The notes under the pieces were generated by a model. That model made no database searches and was not told the DNA's origin. It saw nothing but the letters and a program-made list of their open reading frames with translations. A program made the translations under genes and the position numbers. From NCBI GenBank assembly GCA_002791075.1, contig PFWI01000278.1, positions 1 through 5,249 of the forward strand: 5,249 nt of DNA, read 5' to 3'. The first letter of the stretch is position 1. Each line of letters starts with the position of its first letter. The stretch is from a bacterium (Candidatus Ratteibacteria) CG_4_9_14_3_um_filter_41_21. Its GTDB lineage: Bacteria > Ratteibacteria > UBA8468. Shown here in pieces: positions 1-5,249 of this stretch.

Positions 1-300
1 TATTCTTCCGCGGCCCTGATTTTGAAAAAGAATTCGCCGGCCTTGCGTCTTCTGGAAAAAATCAGGGATGAGGCGCACCGTTTTGCCATCTCTTACCATC
101 GGCAATTGCGGAGGAAAGCTTTAAAGGAATCCAGCCTTGATGGAATAAAGGGCATTGGCGAACAAAGAAAGAAAAAACTTCTTTCGTATTTTGGCTCGAT
201 TGCTAAAATTAAAGAGGCTAAAGCCGAGGAATTAAAAAAATTGGGACTATCTGAAAAATTAAGCCGGAGAGTAGTTGAATTCCTTAACCAGATAGTGTAA
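1..300 (+). CDS. uvrC: UvrABC excinuclease subunit C, C-terminal part (5' end outside window)
   Basis: This is the last 99 residues of UvrC, the nuclease subunit that cuts the damaged strand on both sides of a lesion in cytoplasmic nucleotide excision repair. The reading frame is open from the first base, so the gene begins upstream; the TTG at 22 lies inside it and is not a start. Residues 21-28 read IRDEAHRF, the hallmark of the end of the RNase H-like nuclease domain. From family knowledge the histidine of this motif belongs to the active site that makes the 5' incision. Residues about 46-96 form the tandem helix-hairpin-helix DNA-binding tail, visible as GIKGIGEQRKKKLLSYFGS followed by a second helical unit around EELKKLGLSEK. 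The tail ends at the normal place for the family, so the 3' end is intact. The next gene starts 20 bases downstream with no convincing terminator between them. Recognition is firm from motifs, although most of the protein is not visible. Confidence 0.94.
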   Translation, partial: YSSAALILKKNSPALRLLEKIRDEAHRFAISYHRQLRRKALKESSLDGIKGIGEQRKKKLLSYFGSIAKIKEAKAEELKKLGLSEKLSRRVVEFLNQIV

Positions 301-310
301 ACTTTAAGCT

Positions 311-316
311 AAAGGA
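311..316 (+). promoter_or_regulatory. Shine-Dalgarno site of the SLBB export gene
   Basis: AAAGGA lies four bases before the ATG at 321. It is the only clear ribosome-binding sequence at any of the three starts visible in the window, and it supports that ATG. It overlaps the right arm of a small inverted repeat (CTTTA at 302-306, TAAAG at 310-314, three-base loop), which is A+T-rich and probably weak. Confidence 0.6.
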
Positions 317-320
317 AAAA

Positions 321-2219
321 ATGACAAAATTGATTAAAATTTTAATGGTAAGTTTCTTATTTTACAGCGGGTGTTGCTCAAGCGCCATTAGGGCAGATAA
401 TCAAGAAACCTTCTCGCCGATAGAAAAGATATTCCTTGACGAATCAAAAGAGGCGCTCCGGCAATTTGGCTATGATATTTTTGAGAGTAAGGCTGGTTTT
501 ATTGCTCCTACGGATATTGCGGTAGGGCCGGATTATCTTTTAGGCCCGGGTGACGAAATAGTGATTAATCTCTGGGGTCTTTTTGAAGAAGCATACCGGG
601 AAACAATTGACCGGGACGGCGCTATCTTTCTCCCTAAATTGGGCAAAATTACCTTAAGCCGAAGAACTTTTTCCGAGGTAGAGAAAAACCTCAAGGAAAA
701 ATTCAACCAATACTATAAGAATGTTCACATCAGCATCACTTTGGGGAAAATAAGAACGATTAGAATCTTTGTCATCGGTGAGGTGAAACAACCCGGCAGT
801 TACCAGATGAGCGCACTTTCTAATCTGCTTGATGCACTTTGTTTAGCCGGCGGGCCAAATAAGACAGGTACTTTAAGAAACATTAAGCTTATAAAAAAGG
901 AAGGGCAAAAACTTTCTTTTGACCTTTATCGTTTTTTACTTTCCGGAGAGAACGAGGGAGATTTTTACCTTTCCTCAGGAGATACTGTTTTTGTTCCTTC
1001 CGTCGGGTCGGTTGTTGCCATTAGCGGTAAGGTGAAAAGACCAGCGATCTATGAACTAAAAGAAAAAACACCTTTAAAGGATTTAATCGAAATCGCCGGT
1101 GGTTTTTTGCCCTCAGCCGAGATTTCCCGCATTCAGATAGAACGAATAGAAAATTTTCAGAAAAAGGTTCTGCTTGATGTTGACCTTTCTCCGCAGATTA
1201 AAGAAGAGTCGCTTAATATTTTGCTGAAGGATAATGACTTGGTAAAAGTCTTTTCTATTGAAAAGAGAATCTATGACCGCATCTCTTTGGAAGGACTGGT
1301 CAAACATCCAGGAAATTATCAACTAAAACCATTGATGCGTTTAAGGGAATTTCTTGCCCCGGAAGAACTTTTGCCGGAAGCGTCCCCGGATAAAGCGGAA
1401 ATAATTCGGCTGAAAGAAGATGGTTCAACCGAAATTATTGGATTTTCTCCGGAAAAATTATTTAAAGGCGATAAAGAAGAAAACATTGCCCTGAAACGTT
1501 GGGACCGTATCGTGATCAGATCCGCCTGGGAATCGCTATCCAAAGTTCAAATAAAGGGAGAGGTTAAATTTCCCGGTCAATATACGGTTAGAAAAGGGGA
1601 GAAATGCAGTTCTTTAATCCAGCGGGCCGGGGGATATCTGCCGGAAGCTTTTTTATCGGGAGCAGTTTTCACCAGAGTATCGGTTAAGGAAAAGGAAAAA
1701 GAAAGACTAAAGGAATTTATTCAGCGACACACAATTATTTTAGAAAAAGAAAAAAATGGGGCTACCGATGAAGAAACAGGCTTAATTGCCGAAGGAGAAT
1801 CTCTCTTGAAAGAACTAACCGGGAAAGTTCCATTAGGAAGAATAGTTTTTCACTTGAGTTCTCTAAAAGAATTTAAAGGTTCTGCCGATGACTTGATTTT
1901 AGAAGATGGGGATACAGTTTACATTCCCAAGCCGCCGGCGGCAATATCAATCTTAGGCGAGGTAAATAATCCCACAGCCATCTGTTATCAGGAGGGGAAA
2001 GACATCAATTACTATTTGGAGAAGGTTGGTGGTTTCAGTGAGCATGCTGACAAAAAGTATCTTTATATTATCAGGCCGGATGGGACTGCAATAACCAAAC
2101 CCTCTCTGATTGGCCGGGGGGATACTATTATCGTCCCGCAAAAGATCAGAACAAGAACCGGAAAAATTATCAAGGATATTATTCAAATGATTTATCAGAT
2201 TAGCGTAGCCGCTTCTTGA
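321..2219 (+). CDS. Multi-SLBB polysaccharide export protein (Wza-like, outer-membrane/periplasmic)
   Basis: This is a probable exporter of capsular or exopolysaccharide across the periplasm and outer membrane. Residues 1-25 are a signal peptide: Lys-containing n-region, hydrophobic core 7-17, and a possible cut after IRA (25). Cys18-Cys19 hint at a lipoprotein, but the lipobox is poor (Tyr at -3). LRQFGYDIF (47-55) and YLLGPGDE (72-79) mark the start of a Poly_export domain (about 70-145). Five SLBB-type repeats follow, each opening with a G-x-V-x-x-P-like strand: IGEVKQPGSY (152-161), SGKVKRPAIY (235-244), EGLVKHPGNY (324-333), KGEVKFPGQY (412-421) and LGEVNNPTAI (545-554). The fourth carries a charged helical insert (about 453-505). 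The hydrophobic tail 617-632 could be the terminal membrane helix seen in Wza-type channels. At 632 residues it is much longer than classical Wza and fits the multi-SLBB class. The ATG is preceded by AAAGGA. It pairs naturally with the downstream Wzz-type gene. The sugar exported cannot be told. Confidence 0.95.
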   Translation: MTKLIKILMVSFLFYSGCCSSAIRADNQETFSPIEKIFLDESKEALRQFGYDIFESKAGFIAPTDIAVGPDYLLGPGDEIVINLWGLFEEAYRETIDRDGAIFLPKLGKITLSRRTFSEVEKNLKEKFNQYYKNVHISITLGKIRTIRIFVIGEVKQPGSYQMSALSNLLDALCLAGGPNKTGTLRNIKLIKKEGQKLSFDLYRFLLSGENEGDFYLSSGDTVFVPSVGSVVAISGKVKRPAIYELKEKTPLKDLIEIAGGFLPSAEISRIQIERIENFQKKVLLDVDLSPQIKEESLNILLKDNDLVKVFSIEKRIYDRISLEGLVKHPGNYQLKPLMRLREFLAPEELLPEASPDKAEIIRLKEDGSTEIIGFSPEKLFKGDKEENIALKRWDRIVIRSAWESLSKVQIKGEVKFPGQYTVRKGEKCSSLIQRAGGYLPEAFLSGAVFTRVSVKEKEKERLKEFIQRHTIILEKEKNGATDEETGLIAEGESLLKELTGKVPLGRIVFHLSSLKEFKGSADDLILEDGDTVYIPKPPAAISILGEVNNPTAICYQEGKDINYYLEKVGGFSEHADKKYLYIIRPDGTAITKPSLIGRGDTIIVPQKIRTRTGKIIKDIIQMIYQISVAAS

Positions 2220-2229
2220 TTTTAATCTT

Positions 2230-3291
2230 ATGGATAAAAAAGAAAAACGGAAAGGTAAAAACAGTAAAGATCATAAAAATAGAAAAGTTTTTATAAACCA
2301 TAGTCGTTTTTTGCTTATTTTATATGGAGTAACTCTCGTCATTACCCTCTTGCTAAGTCTTGTTTTGCCCAAGGTATACCAGGCCACCACCACCGTTTTT
2401 AGGCCATCGGAGAGCCAGACGAGTTTGGAGTGGCTTAAAGCTGCTTCTACCGCGAAAGGGTTTGTTTCTCTCTTAAGCACCAATGTTGAGTTATTTCTCT
2501 CCATTTTAAAGAGTCGTTCTATGGAGGATGAAATTATCAGGAAGTTTGATTTATTAAAGGTTTACCATCTCAGAGATATGCAGGAAGCGCGGGAAGAGAT
2601 GAAAGATTATGTCAAAATCGGTATTTCCAGGGAAAAGGTAATTAGCATTGCTGTTTGTGACCGGGACCCAACCAGGGCTGCCGCAATCGCCAACTTCTAC
2701 GTGAAAAATCTGGATAAAACCATTCAAACTCTAAATATTAGTAGCGCCAAACGCAACCGATTGTTCATCGAAGAAAGGCTGGAGCAAACCATTAAAACTT
2801 TAAGTAGCGCAGAGGAGGAATTGAAGAATTTCCAGATTAAGGAGAAAGTGGCCGTGAGCAAAGACCTCTCCCGGCTCTCCGAAATCGCTGGTGAGTTAGA
2901 AGGGAGACTAGTTAGCGCCAGGGTAGAATTAGAAATCCTGAAAAAATACACTACCGTCAGCCATCCTGAGGTTCTTAAGTTAAAGCACAAGATTAGCGAA
3001 ATCCAGAAAGCGCTGGTTCAATTACCGGCCAGCGAAGAAAAACTTTCTAAACTGCTGAGAAAGGTCAAGACTCAGGAAACGATTTATACTTTTTTAACCG
3101 ACCAATTGGAACAGGCCAAAATTGCTGAGACGAGGGATACTCCTATTGTTCAAGTTCTTGATTATGCCATTGCCCCGGATAAACCCTACCGACCTGATAT
3201 AGAATTAAATTTAGGAAGAGCAAGTCTGGTGGTTCTGCTTTTGGGGTCTATACTTTTCTTTGTTGATGCCCTTCAATATCTCGGCACTTAA
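2230..3291 (+). CDS. Wzz/GumC-type polysaccharide co-polymerase (chain-length determinant), no kinase domain
   Basis: This is an inner-membrane protein that sets polysaccharide chain length and couples polymerisation to the outer-membrane exporter. Its layout is a basic cytoplasmic N-terminus (1-26), TM1 about 27-47 ending in LPKVYQATTTVF (the usual start of the Wzz periplasmic domain), and a long periplasmic region. That region includes the conserved-looking ISIAVCDRDPTRAAAIAN (138-155) and a predicted coiled coil about 175-300. A GNVR-like stretch follows, with VLDYAIAPDKPYRP (309-322; prolines 316, 319, 322), then TM2 about 330-347. The protein ends six residues after TM2, so the cytoplasmic tyrosine-kinase domain (Walker A and Tyr cluster) of Wzc-like fusions is absent; a separate kinase, if any, is not in this window. 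The start is ten bases after the preceding stop. No Shine-Dalgarno sequence is visible, but an in-frame stop at 2206-2208 leaves no earlier start codon, so ATG 2230 is the best start and translational coupling is likely. The family call is firm; the exact partner is inferred from position. Confidence 0.93.
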   Translation: MDKKEKRKGKNSKDHKNRKVFINHSRFLLILYGVTLVITLLLSLVLPKVYQATTTVFRPSESQTSLEWLKAASTAKGFVSLLSTNVELFLSILKSRSMEDEIIRKFDLLKVYHLRDMQEAREEMKDYVKIGISREKVISIAVCDRDPTRAAAIANFYVKNLDKTIQTLNISSAKRNRLFIEERLEQTIKTLSSAEEELKNFQIKEKVAVSKDLSRLSEIAGELEGRLVSARVELEILKKYTTVSHPEVLKLKHKISEIQKALVQLPASEEKLSKLLRKVKTQETIYTFLTDQLEQAKIAETRDTPIVQVLDYAIAPDKPYRPDIELNLGRASLVVLLLGSILFFVDALQYLGT

Positions 3292-3370
3292 ATTTACAAT
3301 ATAGGAATCCCCTTTTTGGACGCAGATAAACGCAGATTTACAGGATTAAATCATTAAAAGAAATCCCATA

Positions 3371-3441
3371 TGTCATTCTGAGGTCATAGACCGAAGAATC
3401 TCTCTTTACGAATGGGATTCTTCACTTCGTTCAGAATGACA
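3371..3441. repeat. Inner inverted repeat, 11-bp perfect outer stem, with side hairpin
   Basis: TGTCATTCTGA (3371-3381) is the exact reverse complement of TCAGAATGACA (3431-3441). Further in, GAAGAATC (3393-3400) pairs with GATTCTTC (3416-3423). The sequences between the two stem segments differ. The left one, 3382-3392, is itself a small palindrome (GGTC-ATA-GACC), while the right one is ACTTCGT (3424-3430). The predicted shape is a long hairpin with a side arm on one strand. From memory, similar TGTCATTCTGA...GAAGAATC inverted repeats are scattered between genes in many environmental bacterial genomes; this was not checked here. A TTTTT run at 3443-3447 directly follows the right arm, so it may also act as a transcription terminator on the + strand. 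Confidence 0.82.
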
Positions 3442-3463
3442 CTTTTTGTCACTTTGATATTAT
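3436..3463 (+). promoter_or_regulatory. Possible sigma-70-type promoter for the ABC exporter gene
   Basis: ATGACA (3436-3441, five of six to the -35 consensus) is followed after 16 bases by TATTAT (3458-3463, five of six to the -10 consensus). A second option overlaps it: TTGTCA (3446-3451), 17 bases, TATCCT (3469-3474). Either would give a leader of roughly 30-45 bases before the ATG at 3513. In the first option the -35 box is the right end of the inner inverted repeat. This is consensus matching by eye in A+T-rich DNA, where chance matches are common, so it is only a candidate. Confidence 0.28.
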
Positions 3464-3512
3464 TTCTTTATCCTGATGTTATCTGCGAAAATCCGCGTCC
3501 CATTAATTTAAG

Positions 3513-5249
3513 ATGAAAATTTTCCGGCGATTATTGTCCTATTTAGAGCCTTACCGTATTTTTCTGATTGTTAGTTTAGGGGCCGCAACCATATCTACTC
3601 TGGTCGCTCTTGGTCCACCCTATCTGGTTAAATTGCTTATTGATCAGGTGCTTATCCAGAAAAATCTTCCTCTTTTGAATTATATTATCCTGGGTCTTAT
3701 CGCTCTTTACCTTTTACACAGCGGACTTACTACTTTGAGGATTATTTATGTCAACAAGGTGCAACAGGGCTTAATTTTTGATTTACGCAATGAGGTGCAT
3801 CATCATTTGCAAAGGCTTTCCCTTTCTTACTTCGAGAAGAGACAAAGCGGCAGAATTACCAGCAGGGTGATTAATGATGTGGAGACTTTGCAGGCGATTG
3901 TCAGCAGCGGAGCAGTAATCTTTACCATTGCCCTGGTAACTCTATTGGGTTCTTTGATAATCCTGATGCGTTTGAATCTTAAACTGACCCTTTTGGCAAT
4001 GATTCCTATGCCTGCGATTACTTTTCTGGTAGTTATGTTCAGTAAAAAAGCACATCGGCGTTATCGTCAGATGAGAAGAAGATTAGCCGATATCAATGCT
4101 ATTCTGCAGGAAAATATTCTTGGAATCCAGGTGACTAAGTCTTTCCGGCGGGAAAAACTCAGGGAAGAGAAATTTATTCATAAGGGTGAAGGTTATTATC
4201 AGGCGAATATGTCGGTGATTAGGATTTGGTCGGTTTTTTTTCCTCTCATTATGTTTGCCAGCGCTTTAGGCACGGTGATTGTCCTCTACTATGGCGGGAG
4301 AGAGGTTATTGCCGGTAATCTCAGTATCGGCGGATTAGTGGCGTTTGTTTCCTATCTTGGCCTTTTCTACGCCCCCATTAACCAATTGAATGAAGTAAAT
4401 AATATATTCCAGCATGGACGCGCCGCCGGGGAAAGAATTTTTGAAGTTGTTGACACTATTCCGGAGAAAGAGAAGAAAAAGGCAATTATTCCTCCTTCTT
4501 TTTTAAAGGGGAAGGTTGAATTTGATAAGGTGAGTTTTACTTATGAGAAAGGCAAGAAACAAAAGGAAGTCTTGCATCAAGTTAGTTTTACGGCAAATCC
4601 CGGCGACCTTATTGCCTTTGTGGGAGCTTCCGGTTCGGGAAAAAGCACCATTGTTAGCCTACTTCCCCGTTTTTATGAGATAAATTCCGGTTCGATCAGG
4701 ATAGATGGTTATAATGTTAAAGATTTTAAACTTGGTTACCTGAGGGAAAATATCGGGATGGTGTTGCAGGAGCCATTTCTCTTTGACGGAACGGTCATCC
4801 AGAACATTCTCTTTGGTCGGCCTGGTGCTTCGAAAGAAGAAGTGGTTAAAGCCGCCAAGATAGCCAACGCCCATAATTTTATCCGTCAACTTCCCGAAGA
4901 TTACGAGACTGAGGTTGGGGAGAGAGGGGTGAAACTCTCGGTAGGGGAAAAACAGCGGATCACCATTGCCCGGGTGATGCTGAAAAATCCGCCCATCCTT
5001 ATTCTGGATGAAGCGACCTCTTCAGTTGACTCGGAGGCAGAAATCCTTATTCAGGAAGCTCTGGAATATTTGATGAAGGGCAAAACAAGTTTTGTCATTG
5101 CCCATCGGCTTTCCACCATTAGAAATGCTACCCGGATTTTAGTCGTTTTAGAGGGGAAAATCGTGGAAGAAGGGACCCATCAGGAACTCCTGGAGAAAGA
5201 AAGCGTCTATTCCCATTTTTATCAGATGCAGTTTAAGGAGAACGGTAAG
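3513..5249 (+). CDS. ABC exporter half-transporter, MsbA/multidrug type (3' end outside window)
   Basis: This is an inner-membrane ATP-driven exporter with a transmembrane domain fused to an ATPase domain, expected to work as a dimer. Residues about 14-290 hold six membrane helices (roughly 14-36, 54-76, 132-152, 158-176, 240-262, 270-290). The loop SYFEKRQSGRITSRVINDVE (105-124) is typical of type IV exporters. The ATPase domain (about 334-575) has A-loop Tyr344, Walker A GASGSGKST (371-379), Q-loop Gln419, X-loop TEVGERG (466-472), signature LSVGE (475-479), Walker B ILILDE with catalytic Glu500, D-loop SSVD (503-506) and switch His531. All catalytic residues are present; the signature has Val where Gly is usual. 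The frame is open for 579 codons to the last base without a stop, but the fold is complete, so little is missing. An in-frame TAA at 3504-3506 makes ATG 3513 the first possible start; no Shine-Dalgarno is evident. The substrate is unknown: lipid A, another lipid, a glycolipid or a drug are all possible. Confidence 0.96.
   Translation, partial: MKIFRRLLSYLEPYRIFLIVSLGAATISTLVALGPPYLVKLLIDQVLIQKNLPLLNYIILGLIALYLLHSGLTTLRIIYVNKVQQGLIFDLRNEVHHHLQRLSLSYFEKRQSGRITSRVINDVETLQAIVSSGAVIFTIALVTLLGSLIILMRLNLKLTLLAMIPMPAITFLVVMFSKKAHRRYRQMRRRLADINAILQENILGIQVTKSFRREKLREEKFIHKGEGYYQANMSVIRIWSVFFPLIMFASALGTVIVLYYGGREVIAGNLSIGGLVAFVSYLGLFYAPINQLNEVNNIFQHGRAAGERIFEVVDTIPEKEKKKAIIPPSFLKGKVEFDKVSFTYEKGKKQKEVLHQVSFTANPGDLIAFVGASGSGKSTIVSLLPRFYEINSGSIRIDGYNVKDFKLGYLRENIGMVLQEPFLFDGTVIQNILFGRPGASKEEVVKAAKIANAHNFIRQLPEDYETEVGERGVKLSVGEKQRITIARVMLKNPPILILDEATSSVDSEAEILIQEALEYLMKGKTSFVIAHRLSTIRNATRILVVLEGKIVEEGTHQELLEKESVYSHFYQMQFKENGK

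Larger units (their letters stand above)
3318..3500. repeat. Outer imperfect inverted repeat enclosing an inner hairpin
   Basis: The two ends of this 183-base block are complementary. GGACGC at 3318-3323 pairs with GCGTCC at 3495-3500, GAT at 3325-3327 with ATC at 3491-3493, CGCAGAT at 3331-3337 with ATCTGCG at 3481-3487, and CAGGAT at 3341-3346 with ATCCTG at 3470-3475. One mismatch and a symmetric AAA/AAA bulge interrupt the arms. The left end also holds CGCAGAT twice, ten bases apart (3321-3327, 3331-3337). No coding sequence is present. The block fills most of the 221-base gap between the Wzz-type gene and the ABC exporter and ends 12 bases before the exporter's ATG. The structure fits a dispersed intergenic repeat or a non-autonomous MITE-like element. 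No target-site duplication was seen at its ends, so mobility is not shown. Confidence 0.75.

Noticed and set aside
22..300. A separate small gene starting at TTG 22
   Set aside because: The frame is open through base 1 and the residues before the TTG continue the UvrC match, so this is the tail of a gene that starts upstream.
275..303. TTGAAT, 17 bases, TAAACT as a promoter for the SLBB gene
   Set aside because: Both boxes match only four of six positions, and the implied start would fall next to the ribosome site, leaving almost no leader.
366..377. Lipobox (YSGC) making the SLBB protein a lipoprotein
   Set aside because: Not fully excluded, but Tyr at -3 is atypical, and a signal peptidase I site after IRA (residue 25) is an equally good reading.
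1113..2186. Minus-strand reading frames of 69-77 codons within the SLBB gene
   Set aside because: They lie wholly inside a well-supported + strand gene and show no domain or motif.
2271..2990. Minus-strand reading frames inside the Wzz-type gene
   Set aside because: They are antisense to a gene with clear family features and their translations resemble nothing recognisable.
3292..3317. Intrinsic terminator just after the Wzz-type gene
   Set aside because: A TTTTT run is present at 3313-3317, but no stem of useful length precedes it.
3318..3500. CRISPR array or insertion sequence
   Set aside because: There are no regularly spaced direct repeats with unique spacers and no transposase coding sequence; the structure is palindromic and short.
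3301..3512. Target-site duplications flanking the outer or inner repeat
   Set aside because: Bases just outside 3318/3500 and 3371/3441 were compared and show no matching direct repeat.
4659..4889. Minus-strand reading frame of 76 codons
   Set aside because: It lies opposite the ATPase domain of the ABC exporter, between Walker A and the signature motif, and is a coding shadow.

Overview
The window looks like a chromosomal piece of a diderm (Gram-negative-type) bacterium with a moderate, somewhat A+T-leaning composition. It carries an outer-membrane-type polysaccharide export protein next to an inner-membrane chain-length (Wzz-type) protein, a pair that implies a two-membrane envelope. No gene fixes the phylum. 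Weak Shine-Dalgarno signals at two of three visible starts, plus dispersed-repeat-like intergenic DNA, would suit an uncultivated environmental lineage, but that is an inference. All genes are on the + strand.

Layout. Positions 1-300 are the 3' end of uvrC (nucleotide excision repair). After 20 bases comes a 632-residue multi-SLBB polysaccharide export protein (321-2219). Ten bases later comes a 353-residue Wzz-type co-polymerase that lacks the cytoplasmic tyrosine-kinase domain found in fused relatives (2230-3291). A 221-base intergenic gap (3292-3512) follows. Nearly all of it is a nested inverted repeat: an imperfect outer pair around 3318-3500 encloses an inner hairpin at 3371-3441. Right after it starts an ABC exporter half-transporter of the MsbA/multidrug type (3513-5249), open to the window's last base with no stop codon seen.

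How the genes work together. The SLBB protein and the Wzz-type protein are the two halves of an envelope-spanning polysaccharide assembly and export path, and their tight spacing suggests one transcript. The ABC exporter probably moves a lipid or lipid-linked substrate, but it is separated by the repeat block and may have its own promoter. Its link to polysaccharide export is only by neighbourhood. The rest of the expected locus (glycosyltransferases, flippase, polymerase) would lie outside the window.

I found no evidence for a previously undescribed system. The coding genes belong to known families. The part most worth a second look is the nested inverted repeat at 3318-3500.
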